DNA of 64,000 bases from Nannocystis pusilla (lineage in GTDB: Bacteria > Myxococcota_A > Polyangia > Nannocystales > Nannocystaceae). The DNA is taken from contig NZ_JAPNKE010000002.1 of the NCBI RefSeq assembly GCF_026626665.1, forward strand, positions 3,287,204 to 3,351,203, read 5' to 3'. The notes beneath the pieces were generated by a model. It was given only the letters and a program-made list of their open reading frames with translations. It made no database searches and was not told the origin of the DNA. The position numbers were made by a program, and so were the translations under genes. Positions 36,304-45,887 of the stretch are shown one piece after another (the first letter of the stretch is position 1; the number at the start of each line of letters is the position of its first letter).

Positions 36304-37209
36304 TCAGCGTCCGACCGGCGGCCGGAAGTCGGCCAGCTCCGTCGCCGGGTCGCCGCCGTCGATCGCTACCAGCGCCGACGCGAACTCGTACACGGTGGGG
36401 TGGCGGCGGCTCGCCTCGCGGGCGACCGCCTTGAGCGCCACCTCGGCTTGCGCTCGCGTCAGCTTGCCCTCGTCGGCGCGGTACGGGCCGGGGGTGCCCG
36501 CGCGCTCCACCGCCGGCGGCGCCCCGTCGCGCGCGGGCGGTGGCCGGTGAGCAGGTGGATCATCAGCACGCCTAGCGCATAGATGTCGGAGCGGACGGTC
36601 GGCTGCTCGCCGGCCACCTGTTCGGGCGACATGTACACCGGGAACACCGTCGACGGTTCGAACACCTCGGCGAGCTCGGGCCGCCACTCCGGGAACGCGC
36701 GGCGGTACGCGCGGGCCAGGCCGAAGCCCATCACCAGCACCCGCGGGCGATCGTCCGACTCGTCCTCCATCGGCTCCTCGCAGAAGCAGTTCTCCGGCTT
36801 CAGGTCGCCGTGGACGATCACTGGGCGTGGGCGTAGGCCAGCCCGCGGCACACGTCGAGCAGCACCGACCGCGCCTCCGGCCACGGCATGGGCCCGCGGG
36901 TGGCGATGGCGGTGGCGAGGTCGACGCCCTCGCGCGGGCTCATCGCCTGGAGCACGGTCTGCTCGACGCGGAACGGCAGGTAGCACGAGCCGCCGGTGAC
37001 GAATTGTGCATCACGCGGTCGGCCTGGAGATCGGCGCGCAACGTCTGCACCGCCGCCTCGTCGCACGTGTACTGGCGGCTGAACACGCGCACGTTCGACG
37101 CGCGGAAGCCCCGGAAGAAGCCGCGATAGATCCGGCCGGTCTCGTTGGCGCAGATCAGGCGCGCGAGCTCGAAGTCGCCGTAGAGGCGCGGCAGCGGCTC
37201 CTCGGTCAC
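36304..37209 (-). CDS. Pseudokinase-like protein, three frameshifts
   Basis: The locus reads as one Hanks-kinase-fold protein of about 302 residues after three single-base corrections (near 37015, 36820 and 36540). It contains YGDFELARLICANETGRIYRG at the glycine loop, VHGDLKPENCFCEE at the catalytic loop, VLVMGFGLARAYR in place of DFG, YMSPEQ and SDIYALGVLMIHLLTG. The ATP-binding lysine is not visible (NVRVFSRQ), HRD is HGD, and the Mg-binding Asp of DFG is Gly. It is therefore probably a pseudokinase acting as a scaffold or regulator. The GTG start at 37209 lies 6 bases after TATGGT. All three breaks fit missing bases and are most likely sequence errors, but true decay cannot be excluded. 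Confidence 0.7.
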
Positions 37210-37215
37210 ACCTGC

Positions 37216-37221
37216 ACCATA
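37216..37221 (-). promoter_or_regulatory. -10 element TATGGT before the pseudokinase gene
   Basis: It ends 6 bases before the GTG at 37209. Confidence 0.5.
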
Positions 37222-37366
37222 CCGCACGGAGGCCCTGCCGCCCCACCTGCGCGGCTCGCGTAGGGCCCGCGCCAGAACGCGCGCAGACCGTGTTCTCCCG
37301 CCCCCGCGCCGTGTCATCGCACCCCGCCCCACGCGCGCACGCGAGCTCTGCTATCTCCGACGCGCC

Positions 37367-40300
37367 ATGGCCCCCACGACTCGACCGATCCGCAAGCTCC
37401 TCTGTGCCAACCGCGGCGAGATCGCGATCCGGGTGTTCCGCGCCGCAACCGAGCTGGGGATCCGCACCGTGGCGATCTTCAGCCACGAAGATCGCGTCCA
37501 CCTCCACCGCTACAAGGCCGACGAGGCCTACCTGGTCGGCAAGGGCAAGACCCCCGTCGGGGCCTACCTCGACATCGACGCCATCGTCGCCCTCGCCGCG
37601 GCCCACGACGTCGACGCCATCCACCCCGGTTACGGCTTCTTGTCGGAGAAGAGCGCCCTCGCGCGCGCCTGCGCGGCCGCCGGCATCGCCTTCGTCGGGC
37701 CCTCGGCCGAGGCGCTCGACACCTTCGGCGACAAGACCGCCGCGCGCACCCTCGCCATCGCCAGCGGCGTCCCCGTCGTCCCCGGCAGCGACGGTCCCGT
37801 CCCCGATCTGCCCGCCGCGCGCGCGTTCGCGGCCGCCCACGGCTTCCCGATCATCGTCAAGGCCGCCATGGGCGGGGGCGGCCGCGGCATGCGGGTCGTC
37901 CGCAGCGAGGACGAGCTCGACGAGGCGTTCACGCGCGCCGCCAGCGAGGCCAAGGCCGCCTTCGGCGACGGCACCGTCTTCCTCGAGCGGTACGTCGGCG
38001 CCGCCCGCCACGTCGAGGTGCAGATCCTGGGCGATCGCACCGGCGAGGTCGTGCACCTGTTCGAGCGCGACTGCTCGGTCCAGCGCCGCCACCAGAAGGT
38101 CGTCGAGATGGCGCCCGCGCTCGGCCTCTCCGACGAGACGCGCGCCGGCCTGCACGGCGACGCCCTCCGGCTGGCGCGCGCGGTCGGCTACGAGAACGCC
38201 GGCACCGTCGAGTTCCTGGTCGATGAGACAGGCCGCCACTACTTCATCGAGGTCAACCCGAGGATCCAGGTCGAGCACACCGTCACCGAGGAGATCACCG
38301 GGGTCGATCTCGTGCAGGCGCAGATCCGGATCGCCGGCGGCGCCACCCTCCACGACCTCGGCCTCCATCAGGACGCGATCGTCGCGCGCGGCCACGCCAT
38401 CCAGTGCCGGATCACCACCGAAGATCCGCGGGCCCAGTTCCGCCCCGACACCGGCCGGATCGAGGCTTACCGCTCGGCCAGCGGCATGGGCATCCGCCTC
38501 GACGGCGGCTCGGGCTACAGCGGCGCCGTCATCACCCCGCACTACGACTCGCTGCTCGTCAAGGTCACCGCGCGCGGCAACACCTTCGAGGTCGCGCGGC
38601 ACAAGTTGCTGCGCGCCCTCGCCGAGTTCCGGATCCGCGGCGTCAAGACCAACATCCCCTTCCTTCAAAACGTCCTCACCCACCCCAAGTTCGTCGCCGG
38701 CGACATCACCACCGGCTTCGTCGACGGCACCCCCGAGCTGTTCGACTTGCCCACCCGGCGCAACCGCGCCCAGCGGCTGCTCCGCTTCCTCGCCGAGGTC
38801 GCGGTCAACGGCCCCACCACGCCGTGGGCCACCCGCAACCCGCCCGCGCGCATCGACCCCGAGATCCCCGACACCCGCGAAGGCGCCCGTCTGTCCGGCT
38901 GGCGCGACCTCCTGCGCGACAAGGGCCCCAAGGCCTTCGCCGCGGCCGTGCGCGCCCACCCTGGCCTGCTCCTCACCGACACCACCTGGCGCGACGCCCA
39001 TCAATCGCTGCTCGCCACCCGCGTCCGCACCATCGACCTCCTCGCCATCGCCCCGGCGACCGCCCGCGTGCTCGCCCCGGCCTTCAGCCTCGAGATGTGG
39101 GGCGGCGCCACCTTCGACGTCGCCCTCCGCTTCCTCCGCGAAGATCCGTGGGACCGCCTCGAGCGCCTGCGCGCGCTCGTCCCCAACATCCCGTTCCAGA
39201 TGCTGCTGCGCGGCGCCAACGCCGTCGGCTACACCAACTACCCCGACAACGTCGTGCGCCGGTTCGTGCGCCTGTCGGCCGAGCGCGGCGTCGACGTGTT
39301 CCGGATCTTCGACTGCCTCAACTACACCGAGAACCTCAAGCTCGGCGTCGACGCCGTCGGCGAGGCCGGCGGCGTGATCGAGGCCGCGCTCTGCTACACC
39401 GGCGACGTCGCCGACCCCGGGCGCACCAAGTACTCGCTGCAGTACTACGTCGACCTCGCCGGCAAGCTGGTCGAGATGGGCACCCACGTGCTCGCCATCA
39501 AGGACATGGCCGGCCTGTTGCGCCCGCGCGCCGCCATGATGCTCGTCGAGGCCCTGCGCGCCGCTCACCCCGACGTCCCGATCCACGTCCACACCCACGA
39601 CACGGCCGGCACCGGCGTCGCCTCCATGCTCGCCGCCTCGCTGGCCGGCGCCGACATCGTCGACGCGGCGATCACCGCCATGGCCGGCGTCACCTCGCAG
39701 CCGGCCCTCGGGGCCATCGTCGCCGCGCTCCACGGCAGCGAGCGCGACACCGGCCTCGCGATCGCCGACCTCCAGCCGCTCGGCAACTACTGGGAGCAGG
39801 CGCGCGGCCTCTACGCCCCGTTCGAGGCCGGCAACCTCAGCGGCAGCGCCGACGTGTACCTGCACGAGATGCCCGGCGGCCAGCTCACCAACCTGCAGTT
39901 CCAGGCCAACGCCCTCGGCCTCGCCTCGCGCTGGCCCGCGATCAAGCGCGCCTACGCGGCCGCCAACCGCCTGCTCGGCGACGTCATCAAGGTCACCCCG
40001 TCCTCCAAGGTCGTCGGCGACCTGGCCCAGTTCATGGTCCAGAACGACCTCGACGAGGCCGCAGTGCTGGCGCAGGCCGACACCCTGTCGTTCCCCAGCT
40101 TCGTCGTCGAGTTCTTCCAGGGCCACCTCGGCCAGCCCTACGGCGGCTTCCCCGAGCCGCTGCGCACCAAGGTCCTACGCGGGCGTCCCAGCTTCGACGG
40201 CCGCCCCGGCGCCGCCTTGCCCGACTTCGACTTCGACGCCCTCGCCGCCGAGCTGCGCAAGCTCACCACCATGCCGCTGCGCGACGTCGACGTCGTCTCG

Positions 40301-40815
40301 GCCGCGCTCTACCCGAGCGTGTTCCGCGACTACCTCGCGTTCCGCACCCAGTTCGCCGACGTCTCGCGCCTGCCGACGCGGGCCTTCTTCGCCGGGCTGC
40401 CGGTCGGCGAGGAGCTCAGCGTGGAGATCGAGCAAGGCAAGACGCTGATCGTGCGCATGAAGGCGGTCGGCGAGCTCGGCCCCGACGGCCAGCGCGACGT
40501 CTTCTTCGAGCTCAACGGCCAGCCCCGCTCGCTGCGGATCCCCGACAAGTCGGCCACCCAGACCGTCAAGCAGCGCGAGCGCGCCGCCCCCGACGATCCG
40601 GCCGCCGTCGCCGCGCCCATGCCCGGCGCGGTCACCGAGCTGCGCGTCGCCGTCGGCGACAAGGTGGCCGCCGGCACCCCCTGGTCGTCCTCTCCGCCAT
40701 GAAGATGGAGACCGTCGTCGCCGCCCCGCACCCCGGCGTCGTCCGCCGCTTCGCCGTCGCCGTCGCCGACAACCTCGACGCCGGCGACCTCCTGCTGGTC
40801 CTCGCGCCCGCATGA
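37367..40815 (+). CDS. pyc: Pyruvate carboxylase, one frameshift near the end
   Basis: A biotin enzyme of about 1149 residues making oxaloacetate from pyruvate, feeding the TCA cycle and gluconeogenesis. Residues 5-450 are the biotin carboxylase (LLCANRGEIAIRVFRA, KAAMGGGGRGMRVV, HYFIEVNPRIQVEHTVTEE). About 520-790 are the carboxyltransferase barrel (LLTDTTWRDAHQSLLATRVR, IKDMAGLLRP, HVHTHDTAGTG). The C-terminal part carries the PYC/OADA domain and a biotinyl domain. The biotin site AMKMET is in another frame because the CCCCC run at 40677-40681 lacks one C (ACCCCCTGG should read ACCCCCCTGG). The enzyme is otherwise complete, so an error is likely. The ATG at 37367 starts the family sequence. 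Confidence 0.95.
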
Positions 40816-41201
40816 CCTTGGGGACATGCTCGCAACGGCATGTCCTGTCACCCATGTCTCTCCGGGCATGTCCCCGGCGATACGCCCGATCGTCGGCCTC
40901 AACCGCGCGCGAAGCCGACGAGCGGCCCTGGCCCTCGGCGCGCACGGCCTCGAGTCATGCCCGAAGCGTCATATCCCATGCGCCATGCCTCCGAGGGCAT
41001 GTCCCCGACGCCGCGCCTCATCGTCGGCCTCGCCAGCACGCGAAGCCGACGAGCGGCGCTGGCCCTCGCGCCGGCGTCATGCCCGAAGCGGATGTCCCAT
41101 ACGCCATGTCTATGAGGGCATGTTCCATAAGACATGCCACATCGTCGGCAGGGCCGACGCACCGCGCCAGGGCGGCCGTGTATTCGCAGTCCGGTCGCTC
41201 C
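40816..41201. repeat. Convergent gap with tandem 121-131-base repeat and palindromes
   Basis: This 386-base gap carries no supported gene. Two imperfect direct copies begin with ATCGTCGGCCTC at 40889 and 41020, and a third partial copy starts at 41141. Each unit contains CGAAGCCGACGAGCGGC, then CATGCCCGAAGCG and a run of CATG-centred inverted repeats (GAGGGCATGT, CCATGTCTATGAGGGCATG). Before them lie ATGTCTCTCCGGGCATGTCC-like palindromes (40855-40872). Confidence 0.8.
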
Positions 41202-41879
41202 TCAGCCGGCTTTCGCCTCACCTTCAGACCGGGGCGTCGCACGCGCTCGTGCCTTCTCCGCCGAGGTTTCGGCCGCCCGCTCGCCCTTCAGCAGCCGGCT
41301 TTCCGGCTCACCTTTAAACACGTCCGGACCGTGGCGGCGCACGATCTCGGCCTCCATCACCTCGTTGTAGCCGCGCGCGTGCTCGGCGATCGTCTCGTCG
41401 ATCACGCAGCCCGCGACCTCGCGCAGCGTCACCTTGTACTGCTCGCGCAAGATCCGGGCGTACTCGTAGCGGCACGCCGCCGGGTAACCGTACGTCTCGA
41501 GCGCCAGCTCGTTCCTGGCGACGGCCGCCCGCGCGTCGCCCTTGCCTCGCTCGTACGCGTCCTCCGCCAGCGACTCGACCTGCTTCACCGGCCCGTCCTG
41601 CGCCGCCTCACCAGCGACCACCGGCGCACCCACGTCCGCGAGCGAGCCGTCCGCCAGCGGCTCGACCCGCTTCACCGGCCCGTCCTGCCCCGCCTCGCCG
41701 GCGACCGGAGCCGGCGCGTCCGCATCGCCGGCACCCTCGGTCTCCTGCACCGCGCTCGGCACCTGGCGCCCCACCCACGGCTCCTGCGCCGGCTCGTCCG
41801 GCACGCGGATCCGCGGCGGTGGTTCGTGCGCGGTACATGCGAGCGACATCAGGGCGACGAGCAGCAGCGAGCTCCGCAT
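41202..41879 (-). CDS. Lipoprotein with internal repeat, unknown function
   Basis: A 225-residue lipoprotein: MRSSLLLVALMSLAC is the signal and lipobox. The mature protein has a Pro-rich start, then two repeats of about 35 residues (AGEAGQDGPVKRVEPLADG and AGEAAQDGPVKQVESLAED), and a helical part with YGYPAACRYEYARILREQYK and AGCVIDETIAEHARGYNEV, holding two Cys that may pair. The C-terminus is Glu/Ala/Arg-rich. I do not recognise the family. TACACT ends 7 bases before the ATG at 41879, so the message may be leaderless. Confidence 0.75.
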   Translation of the reverse strand: MRSSLLLVALMSLACTAHEPPPRIRVPDEPAQEPWVGRQVPSAVQETEGAGDADAPAPVAGEAGQDGPVKRVEPLADGSLADVGAPVVAGEAAQDGPVKQVESLAEDAYERGKGDARAAVARNELALETYGYPAACRYEYARILREQYKVTLREVAGCVIDETIAEHARGYNEVMEAEIVRRHGPDVFKGEPESRLLKGERAAETSAEKARARATPRSEGEAKAG

Positions 41880-41886
41880 GGTTTCA

Positions 41887-41892
41887 AGTGTA
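41887..41892 (-). promoter_or_regulatory. -10 element TACACT
   Basis: It ends 7 bases before the ATG at 41879. Confidence 0.5.
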
Positions 41893-42293
41893 CGCCCCGC
41901 TCCGGCCGGCGATCCGACCGCGATCGGCCCGCGCCCTTCACGCGCCGCCCAGACCATGGACTCGTCGTCGCTCACCCTCTGCGCCGCGGCTCGTCGGCGA
42001 CGGCTCGGGCGGCTCCAGCGGGCGGCGCGTCCACGCGGGCATGAAACATCGTCCGCGAACCCGACGCCACCGGGTCCCGCCGCTCCATGTCCTTCAGGAC
42101 ATGACTTTCAAAACATGTCCTATTCACCAGGCTAACTCGACTGCAGGAGCCGCAGCGCGGTCCTGTGCATCTGCCTCGCGTTCGGCCCCCGCCGCGAGCG
42201 AAAGCGTGCGTTCGCTACGCCGTGCTCCGGCGCCGCCTCGCCGCCCTGCGGACCTGCCCCTCGCTTCGGCATGCGGGGCGCCCCGGCCCGCGG

Positions 42294-42299
42294 TATCGT
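42294..42299 (+). promoter_or_regulatory. -10 element TATCGT
   Basis: It ends 8 bases before the GTG at 42308. Confidence 0.45.
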
Positions 42300-42307
42300 T
42301 CCCCGCG

Positions 42308-42718
42308 GTGGACACCACCGTCACCGCCTGGGGCCTGTGGGACTGCACGCGCTGCGGGCAGAAGGACATCAGCGGCCGCGACAAGCGCTGCCCTTCGTGC
42401 GGCGACCCGCGCGAGCAGCACGAGCTCGACGCCATGCGGCCGCCCGACGACGCCGCCTTCGAAGGCGCGGTCGTCCGCGGCGACGGCCACGACGGCCTGC
42501 GCTTCGCCGAGATCGCCACCAACGGCGACCGCGAGCGCACCGTCCAGGACGGCAGCTACGCCGTCGTGTTCGCCTACGGCGACGAGGGCGAGACCTACAC
42601 TCGCGACACCCCGAAGGCCGAGTACGACGGCTGGCAGGCCGGCGAGCCCGTCCTCGTCAGCGTCGACCACCTCCACGGCCCCACCGGCGTCCGCCGCCCG
42701 ACCGACCCCGAACCATGA
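42308..42718 (+). CDS. Small zinc-ribbon protein, unknown function
   Basis: A 136-residue cytoplasmic protein. Its first 35 residues form a zinc ribbon (WDCTRCGQKDISGRDKRCPSCGDPRE; CxxC plus CxxC, RanBP2-like). The remainder is beta-rich and acidic (DGSYAVVFAYGDEGETYTRD, GEPVLVSVDHLHGPTG). The layout of a Zn finger plus an oxidoreductase-like or SH3-like domain is common among uncharacterised myxobacterial proteins. The GTG at 42308 is the first that precedes the ribbon. The stop codon is immediately followed by a palindrome cluster. Confidence 0.7.
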   Translation: MDTTVTAWGLWDCTRCGQKDISGRDKRCPSCGDPREQHELDAMRPPDDAAFEGAVVRGDGHDGLRFAEIATNGDRERTVQDGSYAVVFAYGDEGETYTRDTPKAEYDGWQAGEPVLVSVDHLHGPTGVRRPTDPEP

Positions 42719-42813
42719 CATCATGTCCGCGAGAGCATGTCCGTTTCAACAGGTTCGATCGGGCATGCTCATTTTACCATGTCTCTAAGGACATGACCAG
42801 ATAGACATATGCA
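42719..42813. repeat. Palindrome cluster in convergent gap
   Basis: The region contains ATCATGTCCGCGAGAGCATG, ATCGGGCATGCTC and ATGTCTCTAAGGACATG. The copies are more AT-rich and diverged than others in the window. Confidence 0.7.
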
Positions 42814-42983
42814 TAGAGCTGCCGACACCGCAGCGAGACCTTCGCCCGCCGCCTCTCACGAGCCCGCACACCGAGTCGCCAGCCTCGGGTACAGCAACTC
42901 GTCCCAAGCCCCCGACACTCGGTTCGCGCCGCACTGGAGCCGCGAGACTCGCCCGCGGACGGGGTCGCTCGATATCCCGACCG

Positions 42984-44024
42984 CTACGGCTCGCAGCCGA
43001 TCCGCTCCCCCGCCAGCGCGACGTCATCAAAATACAGCGTCATCGTCTGTCCGCCGTAGCTCTCCCACCCGAGCTTGAAGTCGACCAACGACGGCTGCCA
43101 GTCGGGCTTGCTGAGCCACTGCTGGTCGACGTCCGGCGTCGGTTCGCCGTCGATCACCAGCCCTGGCACCTCCGTCCCGTCGACCCACGTCGTCAGCCCC
43201 GGCGCGGCCGAATCGATCAAAAACTCCACGCACGTCCACTCGCCCGGCGTCGGCGCCACGCTGAGGGCGATCCCCGCCGGGCTCAGCGCCGGCAGCGTCG
43301 CGTCGTCCGACTCGCGGTTCCACATCAGGATCGTCGACTGCCCGCCCATCCGCAGGTCCTTCCCGCCGCCGTCGGCGCTGTCGCGCAGCGTCACGAACGT
43401 CACGTGGCCTTGCCCGAGCGCGGCCTCGAAGCGGACCCATAGCCGCCCGTACACCTGCGGCCCTATCGCCGCGATCGCCTCCGTGTTGGCGACGAACACG
43501 TGATCGCAGTACCCGCCCCCGCCATCGACGCGCAGCGACTGCATGCCCGTGTGGGCCACCGCCCCGTCGATCGCCAGCGTCCCGGTCCCGCTGCAGTTCG
43601 GCGACGTCACCATCCACAGCGACGGATCCGGCATCCCGCCCGCGGCCGCCGATTCGAAATCGTCGCACAGCGGCAGATCGGCACACCCCTCGACCGGCGC
43701 CTCCGTGGTGCTCGCGTCCGTCGTCCCGGTCGTCTCGCCCGTCGTCGCCGCGGCAGTCGTCCCCGCGGTCGTCGTCGTCGGCGACGTCGACGTCGGCGTG
43801 CCCGTGCTCGTGCTCGTGCCCGTGCTCGTGTCCGGCTCGGGCGTCGTCGTGCCCGTCGTCGAGCTCGTCGTCGTCGCAGCGCTCGTCCCCTCGCTCGCGC
43901 TGTCGGCCGGCGCCTGCCCGCAGGCAGTCAGCGCCGGCAGCAGCCATCCCATCGCTCGCGCCGCGCGTCCGAGCCCGCGCGCCCGCTCTCGCGCCACCTG
44001 CAGTGTCCCGGGTGTCTCCGCCAT
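42984..44024 (-). CDS. Lipoprotein with Ser/Thr linker and concanavalin-like beta-sandwich domain
   Basis: A 346-residue protein. The N-terminal helix ends in LTACG (lipobox) at about residue 35, then comes a Thr/Ser/Gly linker of roughly 75 residues (TSSTTGTTTPEPDTSTG). The domain after it begins ADLPLCDDFESAAAGG and contains GTLAIDGAVAHTGMQSLRVD and YGRLWVRFEAAL, and ends KLGWESYGGQTMTLYFDDVAL. This pattern fits concanavalin/jelly-roll carbohydrate-binding or lyase-like domains (Cip1-type). A role on polysaccharide outside the cell is plausible; the catalytic residues were not identified. TACCAT ends 6 bases before the ATG at 44024. It is divergent from an FG-GAP lipoprotein gene of the same linker style. 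Confidence 0.75.
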   Translation of the reverse strand: MAETPGTLQVARERARGLGRAARAMGWLLPALTACGQAPADSASEGTSAATTTSSTTGTTTPEPDTSTGTSTSTGTPTSTSPTTTTAGTTAAATTGETTGTTDASTTEAPVEGCADLPLCDDFESAAAGGMPDPSLWMVTSPNCSGTGTLAIDGAVAHTGMQSLRVDGGGGYCDHVFVANTEAIAAIGPQVYGRLWVRFEAALGQGHVTFVTLRDSADGGGKDLRMGGQSTILMWNRESDDATLPALSPAGIALSVAPTPGEWTCVEFLIDSAAPGLTTWVDGTEVPGLVIDGEPTPDVDQQWLSKPDWQPSLVDFKLGWESYGGQTMTLYFDDVALAGERIGCEP

Positions 44025-44030
44025 CCGCGC

Positions 44031-44096
44031 ATGGTACCTGTCCGGCGCCCGTCCACGGACTTCCGCGCACGCAGAGTCGGGCCGCCGGTGTATCGT
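44031..44096. promoter_or_regulatory. Divergent leaderless promoters of two lipoprotein genes
   Basis: TACCAT (44036-44031, minus strand) is 6 bases from the ATG at 44024. TATCGT (44091-44096, plus strand) is 6 bases from the GTG at 44103. Confidence 0.55.
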
Positions 44097-44102
44097 CGCT
44101 CC

Positions 44103-45774
44103 GTGTCGCCCTCACGCCTCTCCTGCAGCCTCGCCGGTCTCGCGCTCCTCCCCGCCTGCGGCGACGCCACCACTGCCACCGACGGGCAAACCGCAGGACC
44201 TGTCCCTTCGGACACCTCCACGACCACCGGCGCTGCCCCGAGCACCGGCGCGCCGACGACCACCACCACGACCTCCGCCGGCACCGGCACCGACGGCGAG
44301 ACGACGACCACCAGCACTACCACCACCGGTGGCCCCACCACCGACGGCGTCAAGCTCGACGTCGGCTTCGGCACCACCGGCGAGCCGCCGCCCGTCGATC
44401 GCTGCAAGGTCCAGGGCGAGGACGCCGTCGGCGAGTGCGAGATGGAGGCCCCGCCGGACAGCTTCATGCCCGCCGTCCAGTGGGCCTTCGCCGGCCAGGA
44501 CGGCGAGATTCACGCCGTCGCCACCCCGCTGGTCGCCAACATGACCGACGACAACGGCGACGGCGTCATCGACCTGTGCGACGTCCCCGACGTCGTCGTC
44601 CCGCTCTACGGCAACGCCAACTCCGACGGCCACATCTACATCCTCGACGGCCTCACCGGCGCCGTGAACCTCAAGATCCCCGACATCATCGACGGCTACG
44701 CCAACCCTGCGATCGGCGACATCGACGGCGACGGCCTGCCCGAGATCGTCACGATCCGCAGCGAGGTCGGCAACATCATCAACGGCCACGCGATCGCCTT
44801 CGAGCACGACGGGACCCTCAAGTGGGAGAGCCCGGTCGTGTTCGACGCCTGGCAGGTCGCCGTCGCCCTCGCCGACCTCGACGCCGACGGCGACGTCGAG
44901 ATCATGGCCGGCCGCGCTGTCCTCGATCACCTCGGCAACCAGATCTTCCTCGGCAACGGCAACGGCGCGATCGACATCCCCTTCGCCGCCGACCTCGACG
45001 GCGACGGCGACCTCGAGGTCCTGCAGGGCGGCCACGCCTTCCACCACGACGGCAGCGTCCACTACAGCACCTCGGTCGTCATCGCTCACCCGCAGGTCGG
45101 CAACTTCGACGACGACCCCGAGCCCGAGGTCTTGCTGGCCGGCTTCAGCGGCCTGTCGCTGCTCGAGCACGACGGCACCATCGTCTATCAGGACCAGAAC
45201 CCGAGCGGCGACGCCTCGTGGTGGCGGCCGGCCGCGATCCACGACGTCGACGGCGACGGCGCGGCCGAGATCCTCGTCAGCTCCAACCAGCACTACAACA
45301 TCTACCGCCCCGACCTCACCCTGCTGTGGACCGCCTCCGTGCAGGACAACAGCGGCTACGCGGCCGGCACCGCCTTCGACTTCATCGGCGCCGGCTACGC
45401 CCAGGCGATGTACGCCGACGAGAACTTCCTGTTCGTCTACGGCGAGGGCGGCGCGGTCCTGCTGTCGAGCCCGCGGTCGTCGTGGACGCAGGCCGAGAAC
45501 CCCGTCGTCGCCGACGTCGACGACGACGGCTCGGCCGAGATCGTCGTCGTCTCCAACGGCGGTCAGCAGCCCGCCGTCCAGGTCGTCCGCGACGTCGAGG
45601 ACCGGTGGATCCAGGCCCGCAGGATCTGGAACCAGCACGCCTACCACGTCACCAACGTGCGCGAGGACGGCACCATCCCGCAGCACCAGATCCTCCTGGC
45701 AGGCCCTCAACACCTTCCGCACCAACGCCCAGATCGAAGGCGGCGCCGTCTGCATGCCCGATCCGCCGGGCTGA
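44103..45774 (+). CDS. FG-GAP/VCBS repeat lipoprotein, one frameshift
   Basis: A surface lipoprotein of about 557 residues. VSPSRLSCSLAGLALLPAC provides signal and lipobox, then a Thr/Ser/Gly linker of about 65 residues. The mature domain is a beta-propeller of FG-GAP units with calcium-binding DxDxDG loops (DIDGDGLPEIV, DLDGDGDLEVLQGG, DVDGDGAAEIL, DVDDDGSAEIV). The C-terminus shifts frame near 45695-45700; continuing it gives NTFRTNAQIEGG and CMPDPPG, the same end as its paralogue at 55919-57652, which confirms the correction. Integrin-like binding or adhesion outside the cell is likely. A palindrome remnant (GGACCTGTCCCTTCGGACA) is in the linker. TATCGT lies 6 bases before the GTG start. 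Confidence 0.85.
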
Positions 45775-45820
45775 CGCGCGCCGCGCTCGGCCGCCGCGGA
45801 TCAGCGCGTCCGTCGACCGA

Positions 45821-45884
45821 GTGTCTTCAAGACATGTTCCGAAAGACATGCTGATACAGACATGCTCCTCCGGACATGCCCTTG
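45821..45884. repeat. Palindrome cluster in convergent gap
   Basis: GTCTTCAAGACATGTTCCG, AAAGACATGC, CAGACATGC and CCGGACATGCCC copies lie in the 113-base gap. Confidence 0.75.
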
Positions 45885-45887
45885 GGG

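Larger units (their letters stand above)
41880..42307. other. Divergent intergenic region
   Basis: This 428-base gap has promoter elements at both ends (TACACT at 41892-41887 for the leftward gene, TATCGT at 42294-42299 for the rightward gene). A palindrome cluster lies at 42084-42124 (ATGTCCTTCAGGACATG, AAACATGTCC). I see no gene supported in it. Confidence 0.65.

Noticed and set aside
36818..40126. A long minus-strand frame antisense to pyruvate carboxylase
   Set aside because: Only its first part, upstream of 37209, overlaps the pseudokinase; the rest is a shadow of pyc with no recognisable protein features.
40816..41201. Tandem repeats considered as a CRISPR array
   Set aside because: Units are 121-131 bases, diverged, without spacer-like unique sequence, and no cas genes are near.
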